From: Streptacidiphilus pinicola
Lineage (GTDB): Bacteria; Actinomycetota; Actinomycetes; Streptomycetales; Streptomycetaceae
DNA length: 43,833 nucleotides
Direction of reading: 5' to 3'
NCBI RefSeq assembly: GCF_003258295.1
Contig: NZ_QKYN01000093.1
Coordinates: 1-43,833 of the forward strand
Positions 39,434 through 43,833 of the stretch are shown here, piece after piece. The stretch's first letter is position 1; each line of letters begins with the position of its first letter. The position numbers and the translations under genes were made by a program. The notes beneath the pieces are model-generated. The model saw nothing but the letters and a program-made list of their open reading frames with translations, was not told the DNA's origin and searched no databases.

Positions 39434-40660
39434 TCAGGTCCGGTAGGCGTAGTAGTACGCGTCCGGGTAGACGGAGACCAGGCTGGCCACCGAGCGGTTC
39501 AGGGTGTTGGTGGAGTGGTACGTCACGTACGGCATGCCGGACCCGCTCCGATAAGTGACGATCATGGAGTGGTCCTTCGAGCCGTCGCGGTCGAAGTCCA
39601 TCTGCAGGATGTCGCCGACGCCGAGCTGGTAGACGTCCGGGAGGTTCGTGACGCGCCGGCTCGACAGGGCATACCAGGACCACTCGTTCACACCGTTCCA
39701 GGACCAGCTCTGCGTCGCCGGGTTGGTCGCGCTGTACCACCAGGTGTGGTCGTAGTCCGAGGCCCAGCCGGAGGCGAACTGCCAGCCGCCCGCCTTGAGG
39801 GACTGGCTGATGAAGTTGGTGCAGTCCCCGCCGGCGCCGTTGAACTGCCGGTAGGCCGGGTTGTAGTGGCTCCAGTAGGTCTCCGCGTACGCGGCCATCG
39901 CGGTGTAGTCGTTTGTGCCGGACTTCGCGGGCTTCGGGCGGGGCGCGGCCGGCCATGCGGTGCTCGCGGCCGTCGCCTGCGGCGGGTCGGTCAGCTTGGC
40001 GAGCGGGGAGTCGACGTGGACGGCGAGGTGGGCCGCGGCCGGCGCGGGGGTGTCGAAGCCCGTCGGGGTGGGCTCGTTGACCTGCGGGACCCCGGGGCCG
40101 CCCGGGGCGGTGTCGAGGTCGGTGAGGCCGGTCAGCTGCCAGTGACCCTCGGGCGTCGCGACGAACGTCGCCTCGTGCTGCGCCTGGAACCCGGTCGTCG
40201 GGGGCTCGTCGCCGCGCAGCTTCTCGTACGTCAGTGTCGTGGTCTCGGTGACCAGCACGTCCGCCCGGTGGCCGCTGATCCGCACCCGGTCCACCGTCAC
40301 CGCGGTGCTGCCCGCGCGGTACGCCTCCCCGGCGGCCCGTAGCCGCGCGCGGCGCGTCTGCAGCGAGGCGTCCACGGCGTTCTCGCTGCGCGCCTCCGCC
40401 GCCGCGAGCCCGACGCCTGCGCGCGCGTCCGCGGTGAGGGCGGCCAGCGGCGTACGCGCCTGGCGGTGGTCCACCAATGCCGCGGTGCGCTGCGCCAGCA
40501 CGGCCTCGGCGAGGCGCCCGAACGCGGCGACGGTGGCGGGCGTCGCGGTGGCGGCGCGGCCCGGGGCGGACTCCGCGGCGGAGGCGGTCGGGATGGCAGT
40601 GGCGGCCAAGGCCGCCGTCAGTGCGGCGCCTGCGGCGGCGCGCCGGATGCTTCGTTTCAC
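39434..40660 (-). CDS. secreted amidase-domain protein (Amidase_6-like)
   Basis: A 408-residue secreted protein. A Sec signal peptide covers about residues 1-29 (VKRSIRR, Ala/Leu core, cleavage near ASA). An Ala/Arg-rich N-terminal domain leads to a C-terminal domain of about 150 residues with the Amidase_6 pattern: YAETYWSHYNPAYRQF, the catalytic-type Cys near residue 280 in GGDCTNFISQSLKAGGW, YDHTWWYS, and the His in DGSKDHSMIV. These domains resemble papain-like cell-wall amidases or peptidases; the substrate is unknown. GTG 40660 is preferred over an upstream in-frame ATG because GGGAGGGG lies seven bases upstream and the signal peptide starts there. It is divergent from the MarR gene. 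Confidence 0.88.
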   Translation of the reverse strand: MKRSIRRAAAGAALTAALAATAIPTASAAESAPGRAATATPATVAAFGRLAEAVLAQRTAALVDHRQARTPLAALTADARAGVGLAAAEARSENAVDASLQTRRARLRAAGEAYRAGSTAVTVDRVRISGHRADVLVTETTTLTYEKLRGDEPPTTGFQAQHEATFVATPEGHWQLTGLTDLDTAPGGPGVPQVNEPTPTGFDTPAPAAAHLAVHVDSPLAKLTDPPQATAASTAWPAAPRPKPAKSGTNDYTAMAAYAETYWSHYNPAYRQFNGAGGDCTNFISQSLKAGGWQFASGWASDYDHTWWYSATNPATQSWSWNGVNEWSWYALSSRRVTNLPDVYQLGVGDILQMDFDRDGSKDHSMIVTYRSGSGMPYVTYHSTNTLNRSVASLVSVYPDAYYYAYRT

Positions 40661-40754
40661 GTGGGTTCCCCTCCCTTGCCCGACCTGTGGTGATCCGGGC
40701 ATCGGCATCGTCGCACTGTTGCGCGAGTCACAGGGGTCACATGGGGAATCTCAT

Positions 40755-40783
40755 TTTCTTTAGCAAAGGTAATGAGCTAGGGT
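40755..40783 (+). promoter_or_regulatory. promoter of the MarR gene with CTTTAGCAAAG operator-like repeat
   Basis: TAGGGT (40778-40783) fits a -10 box placed so that transcription would start at or next to ATG 40791, and no ribosome binding site precedes that ATG, so the message may be leaderless. CTTTAGCAAAG (40758-40768, CTTT/AAAG arms) lies in the spacer, where a bound MarR dimer would block transcription. TTTCTTTAG at 40755-40763 matches 37274-37282. Confidence 0.5.
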
Positions 40784-40790
40784 AACTATC

Positions 40791-41228
40791 ATGTCTGAGT
40801 TGCCGGAGCCGACGGACGACGTCGCGATCGCCACCCTGCGTTCCGCGGTGATGCGACTGGCTCGGCGGCTGCGCCATCAGCGGGTGGAGGAGTCACTCAC
40901 ACCCACCGAGATGCAGGTCCTGGCCACGCTCGCGCGCTGCGGGAGCGCCACCCCGGGGGAGCTCGCCCGGCGCGAGCATGTGCAGCCGCCGTCGATGACG
41001 AGGATCATCGCGATGCTGGAGGAGAAGGGCCTGGTGCGGCGCGAGCCGCACCCCCAGGACCGCCGGCAGGTGGTCGTCAGCAGCACCGAGCAGGCCGAGA
41101 GCATTCTCGACCAGAGTCGAGCCAAGCGTGACGCCTGGCTGGCCCAGCTCACTTCGGGTCTGACCGAGGAGGAGCGGGCCGTCCTGCGCGCCGCCGCGCC
41201 CGTCCTCGAGAAGCTCGCGCAACTCTGA
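40791..41228 (+). CDS. MarR family transcriptional regulator
   Basis: A 145-residue winged-helix regulator. Recognisable parts are the N-terminal helix (LRSAVMRLARRLRHQR), the HTH (LTPTEMQVLATLARCGSATPGELARREHVQPPSMTRIIAMLEEKGLV) and the wing (RREPHPQDRRQVVVS), followed by the C-terminal dimerisation helix. MarR proteins usually repress an adjacent exporter and themselves, and release DNA on binding a small ligand. The MFS gene 88 bases downstream on the same strand is the obvious target. The ATG at 40791 lacks a ribosome binding site and sits at the likely transcription start. Confidence 0.94.
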   Translation: MSELPEPTDDVAIATLRSAVMRLARRLRHQRVEESLTPTEMQVLATLARCGSATPGELARREHVQPPSMTRIIAMLEEKGLVRREPHPQDRRQVVVSSTEQAESILDQSRAKRDAWLAQLTSGLTEEERAVLRAAAPVLEKLAQL

Positions 41229-41316
41229 ACCACGGCGACACCGCACCGTCGGATTCGGCACTCAGGCATACGGAGGAGAGAGAACAGAAACACAACCGCA
41301 CAGGGGACACGAAGCC

Positions 41317-42672
41317 TTGCATTCGTCGCACGGAGAGCCTGAGACAACCGAAGCCAAGACGATCCACAACAACTCCATAGGCAGTAACGCCTCAACAGGC
41401 GCCAAGCGCGGAGGCATGTTCTCCGCCCTGCACAACCGCAACTACCGCTACTTCTTCGCGGGACAGGTCGTGTCCAACTCGGGCACCTGGATCTCCCGCA
41501 TCGCCCAGGACTGGCTGGTGCTCAGTCTCACGGGCAGCGCCTTCGCCGTGGGCATCACCACGGCCATGCAGTTCCTGCCGGTGCTGCTGTTCGGCCTGTT
41601 CGGCGGCGTCATCGCCGACCGCTTCCCGAAGCGGAAGCTGCTGATGGCCACCCAGGGCGCCATGGGCCTGCTCGCGGCCGGCCTGGCCGCGCTGACCCTC
41701 GCCGGGGTCGTCCGGCCCGAGCACATCTACGTGTTCGCCTTCCTGCTCGGCCTGGTGACGGTCGTGGACAACCCCGCCCGGCAGACCTTCGTGGTGGAGA
41801 TGGTCGGCAAGGCCGACCTGGCCAACGCCGTCAGTCTCAACTCGGCCAACTTCCAGACCGCACGTCTCGTCGGCCCCGCCATCGCGGGTGCGCTGATGGC
41901 CGCCGTCGGCGCCGGGTGGGCCTTCGCGGTCAACGCGTTGTCCTTCGGCGCGGTGATCCTCGGCCTGATGGCGATGCGCGGCAGCGAGCTGCGCCGCCAG
42001 CCCCGACTCCCGCGCGAGAAGGGCCAGCTGCGCGAGGGCCTGCGCTACGTCGGCGAGCGCCCCGACCTGATCTGGCCGATCGTGCTGATCGGCTTCATCG
42101 GCACCTTCGGCTTCAACTTCCCGACGGTGCTCTCGGGCTTCGCGTACTCGGTCTTCCATGTCGGACCCGGCCAGTACGGTCTGCTCAACACCGCGTTGGC
42201 CGTCGGCTCCCTGGTCGGCGCGCTGCTCGCCGCGCGCCGCTCCCGGCCCCGGCTGCGCCTGCTGGTCGCGGCGGCCCTCGGCTTCGGTCTGCTGGAGGCG
42301 CTGGCCGGCCTGGCGCCGGACTTCTGGGCCTTCGCGGTGCTGCTGACCCTGGTCGGCCTGCTCGGCCTGACGTTCAACACGGCGGCCAACGCGCTCGTTC
42401 AGCTGCGCACCGCGCCGGAGATGCGCGGACGGGTGATGAGCCTGTTCATGATGGTCTTCGCCGGCGGGACGCCGCTGGGCGCGCCGGTCGTGGGCTGGCT
42501 GACGCAGCAGTACGGGCCGCGGGTGGGCCTGATGGCGTGCGGTCTGGTCTCGGCCGGCGCGGCGGGGCTGATCGGTCTGGTGCTGGCCCGGATCGGCAAC
42601 CTGCGGCTCCAGCTGGACCTGGCGCACGGGTTCGGCCAGGAGGGGCGCGTGCTGGCGCTGGTGCCGCGCTGA
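41317..42672 (+). CDS. MFS transporter (EntS/MFS_3-like exporter)
   Basis: A 451-residue membrane transporter with about 12 membrane segments after a 30-residue polar N-tail. Features of the MFS_3/enterobactin-exporter-like group are NRNYRYFFAGQVVSNSGTWI, the motif-A-like GGVIADRFPKRKLL, DNPARQTFVVEMVG and AVSLNSANFQTARLVGPAIAGAL. Such proteins export siderophores, peptides or drugs. It starts at TTG 41317 with AGGGGA about ten bases upstream; a later ATG in GGMFSALHNRNY would also keep the whole transport domain. It is probably controlled by the MarR protein. Its stop is immediately followed by a 14-bp palindrome. Confidence 0.92.
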   Translation: MHSSHGEPETTEAKTIHNNSIGSNASTGAKRGGMFSALHNRNYRYFFAGQVVSNSGTWISRIAQDWLVLSLTGSAFAVGITTAMQFLPVLLFGLFGGVIADRFPKRKLLMATQGAMGLLAAGLAALTLAGVVRPEHIYVFAFLLGLVTVVDNPARQTFVVEMVGKADLANAVSLNSANFQTARLVGPAIAGALMAAVGAGWAFAVNALSFGAVILGLMAMRGSELRRQPRLPREKGQLREGLRYVGERPDLIWPIVLIGFIGTFGFNFPTVLSGFAYSVFHVGPGQYGLLNTALAVGSLVGALLAARRSRPRLRLLVAAALGFGLLEALAGLAPDFWAFAVLLTLVGLLGLTFNTAANALVQLRTAPEMRGRVMSLFMMVFAGGTPLGAPVVGWLTQQYGPRVGLMACGLVSAGAAGLIGLVLARIGNLRLQLDLAHGFGQEGRVLALVPR

Positions 42673-42719
42673 TGTGATCACATCCCGTCTGAGCTGGGGG
42701 TTTTCACTCTTGTGAGTGA
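42671..42719. promoter_or_regulatory. palindrome and hairpin after the MFS gene
   Basis: GATGTGATCACATC (42671-42684) is a perfect 14-bp palindrome overlapping the MFS stop. TCACTC-ttgt-GAGTGA (42704-42719) is a small hairpin 20 bases further on. They could be a weak terminator or an operator for the following DUF222 gene. Confidence 0.4.
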
Positions 42720-42753
42720 TGACGGGGAGGGGATGAGGTGTCAAACTTGTTCT

Positions 42754-42803
42754 ATGGACGCCTCGATGTTCGGGGGCGGTTGTGAAGGTGGAGAGGCGTC
42801 CAT
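42754..42803 (+). promoter_or_regulatory. 11-bp inverted repeat enclosing the DUF222 start site
   Basis: ATGGACGCCTC (42754-42764) is exactly complementary to GAGGCGTCCAT (42793-42803), with 28 bases between. The right arm includes most of the GGAGAGG ribosome binding site and the first two bases of ATG 42802. In the mRNA this would hide the start. The left arm also contains an in-frame ATG (42754). Confidence 0.7.
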
Positions 42804-43833
42804 GGGTGGGGGTTTTGCCTCGCTCGGGGATGCTTTTCTGGCTGATCCGCTGACCCCGGTTTCCTCTCGCCAGTCATCCCGCTCTCTTTCCTCCTCCCCT
42901 TCTTCGTCTTCTCCTGCTGCTTCGGCTTCTGCTGCTTCTGTTGTTGATGTGTTGCGGACGTTGCCGTCGGTGGTGCTTGCCTTGTTGGCTGGGTTGGCCG
43001 GTGAGGGTGATGAGGCGTTGGTGGCTGCGGGTCCGCATTTTCAGGCGGAGCAGTTGTTGGCGTTGGAGCGGTTGGAGGAGCGGCTGGCGGCGGAGAAGTT
43101 GCGTCGGTTGGCGGTGTTCGACCGTATGGGTGGGGCGTTGGCGGTGCGGTCGCGTTCGACGAAGGGTTTCCTGCGTACGCATGCGCAGATGTCCCAGGGG
43201 CGGGCGAATCGGTTGGTGGTGTTGGCGCGGGAGTTGGACCGGTTGCCGGTGGTGCGTGATGCGCAGGCGGCGGGGGTGTTGTCGGCGGACCAGGGGGAGG
43301 TGCTCGCGCGCGAGCTCGCGCCGGTCGATGATCCGCGGGCGCGGGCGGAGGCCGCGGTGTTGATGGTGGAGCACGCGCCGCGGCTGCACTTGGCCCAGGT
43401 GCGTCAGGCCGCCCGGCAGTTGCATGCCCATCTGGTTCCCGAGCGTGACAGCGAGGGTGTGGGCGGCGGGCGGGCGGCGAGGCCGTTCCAGTCGTGGGTG
43501 AGGCTGTCGCAGACCGGGACGACGTCGGATCCGTTCTGGGTGGTGTCGGGGGAGTTGTCGCCGCTGGTGGGGGAGAAGCTGCGCACCGCGTTGGAGGCGG
43601 CGATGGGTACTCCGGTCGAGGGGGAGTCGCGGACGCATGCGGAGCGGATGGGTGACGCGCTGGGCGTGGTCACCGATCTCGCGCTCGGGTGTGGGGCGTT
43701 GCCGGTGACGGGCGGGCAGCGGCCGCACCTGACGTTGATCGCGGACCTGGACGCGTTGCGGGCCACGGTGTGCCCGGCTCACCCCGCCCTCGACGAGCAC
43801 GAGGACGACGACGAGGGCGGGGTGAGCCGGGCA
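42802..43833 (+). CDS. DUF222 (13E12-repeat/HNH-type) protein, cut by the right edge
   Basis: The frame from ATG 42802 runs open for 344 codons to the window edge, so only the N-terminal part is present. A Ser/Ala-rich low-complexity segment (residues 21-45) precedes a helical DUF222 domain, recognised from AEQLLALERLEERLAAEKLRRLA, SRSTKGFLRTHAQMSQGRA, the region around AAGVLSADQGEVLA, and PHLTLIADLDALR. Family members usually end in an HNH nuclease domain, which would lie beyond the edge. GGAGAGG sits five bases before ATG 42802; an in-frame ATG at 42754 would add 16 residues. Codons are rich in TTG, GTG, GCG and GGT, unlike the CTG/GTC/GCC/GGC of the other genes, which suggests acquisition by transfer. 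The biological role of this family is not settled. Confidence 0.82.
   Translation, partial: MGGGFASLGDAFLADPLTPVSSRQSSRSLSSSPSSSSPAASASAASVVDVLRTLPSVVLALLAGLAGEGDEALVAAGPHFQAEQLLALERLEERLAAEKLRRLAVFDRMGGALAVRSRSTKGFLRTHAQMSQGRANRLVVLARELDRLPVVRDAQAAGVLSADQGEVLARELAPVDDPRARAEAAVLMVEHAPRLHLAQVRQAARQLHAHLVPERDSEGVGGGRAARPFQSWVRLSQTGTTSDPFWVVSGELSPLVGEKLRTALEAAMGTPVEGESRTHAERMGDALGVVTDLALGCGALPVTGGQRPHLTLIADLDALRATVCPAHPALDEHEDDDEGGVSRA

Noticed and set aside
42671..42684. CRP-type binding site
   Set aside because: A CRP site has TGTGA and TCACA arms separated by a six-base spacer; here they abut directly and no link to CRP control is evident.
42874..43800. Minus-strand frame rich in Arg/His/Gln at the right edge
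   Set aside because: It is antisense to the DUF222 frame, which has recognisable domain motifs and a ribosome binding site.

Overview
The window is high-GC DNA with GTG/TTG starts and strong C/G third-position bias. Its gene neighbourhoods are typical of the Streptomycetaceae: hemL, phosphatase and a System II cytochrome c operon; a CtpE-like P-type ATPase beside DUF2530 and an AzgA-type permease. A Streptomyces, Kitasatospora or Streptacidiphilus chromosome fits best. I see no tRNA, rRNA, CRISPR array or insertion sequence.

Left part (about 1-20436, all on the minus strand) is part of a non-ribosomal peptide cluster. In transcription order it holds NRPS1 (C-A-T-E-C-T), an SDR oxidoreductase, a clavaminate-synthase-like Fe(II)/2-oxoglutarate dioxygenase, NRPS2 (T-C-A-T-C-A-T-C-A-T), an MbtH protein, a cation/proton antiporter and a small unknown protein. 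Only four A domains serve six carrier (T) domains. The last T of NRPS1 and the first T of NRPS2 have no A domain and flank the two tailoring genes. There is no thioesterase, so release, and probably loading of the two orphan carriers, must be encoded outside the window. A U-tract terminator separates NRPS1 from the SDR, dioxygenase, NRPS2 and MbtH genes; a second hairpin ends that unit after MbtH.

Middle part (20587-29546): a secreted protein and a small unknown protein precede a housekeeping block on the plus strand. That block is hemL (tetrapyrrole synthesis), a histidine phosphatase, then a tightly coupled thiol-reduction and cytochrome c assembly operon (TlpA/ResA-like lipoprotein, CcdA, ResB, CcsB) closed by a clear terminator.

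Right part (29645-43833): a sacsin/Hsp90-type ATPase converges on a DUF2079 membrane protein and a P-type ATPase. DUF2530 and an NCS2 purine permease then diverge from one promoter region. These are followed by a possible gene remnant, a PadR regulator, a secreted amidase-domain protein, a MarR regulator with its MFS exporter, and a DUF222 (13E12/HNH-type) gene cut by the right edge. The MarR promoter and the DUF2530/NCS2 intergenic region share a 9-base AT-rich motif and a 7-base motif in opposite orientation, which suggests one MarR regulon. The DUF222 gene has clearly different codon use, and its ribosome binding site and start codon lie in one arm of an 11-bp perfect inverted repeat.
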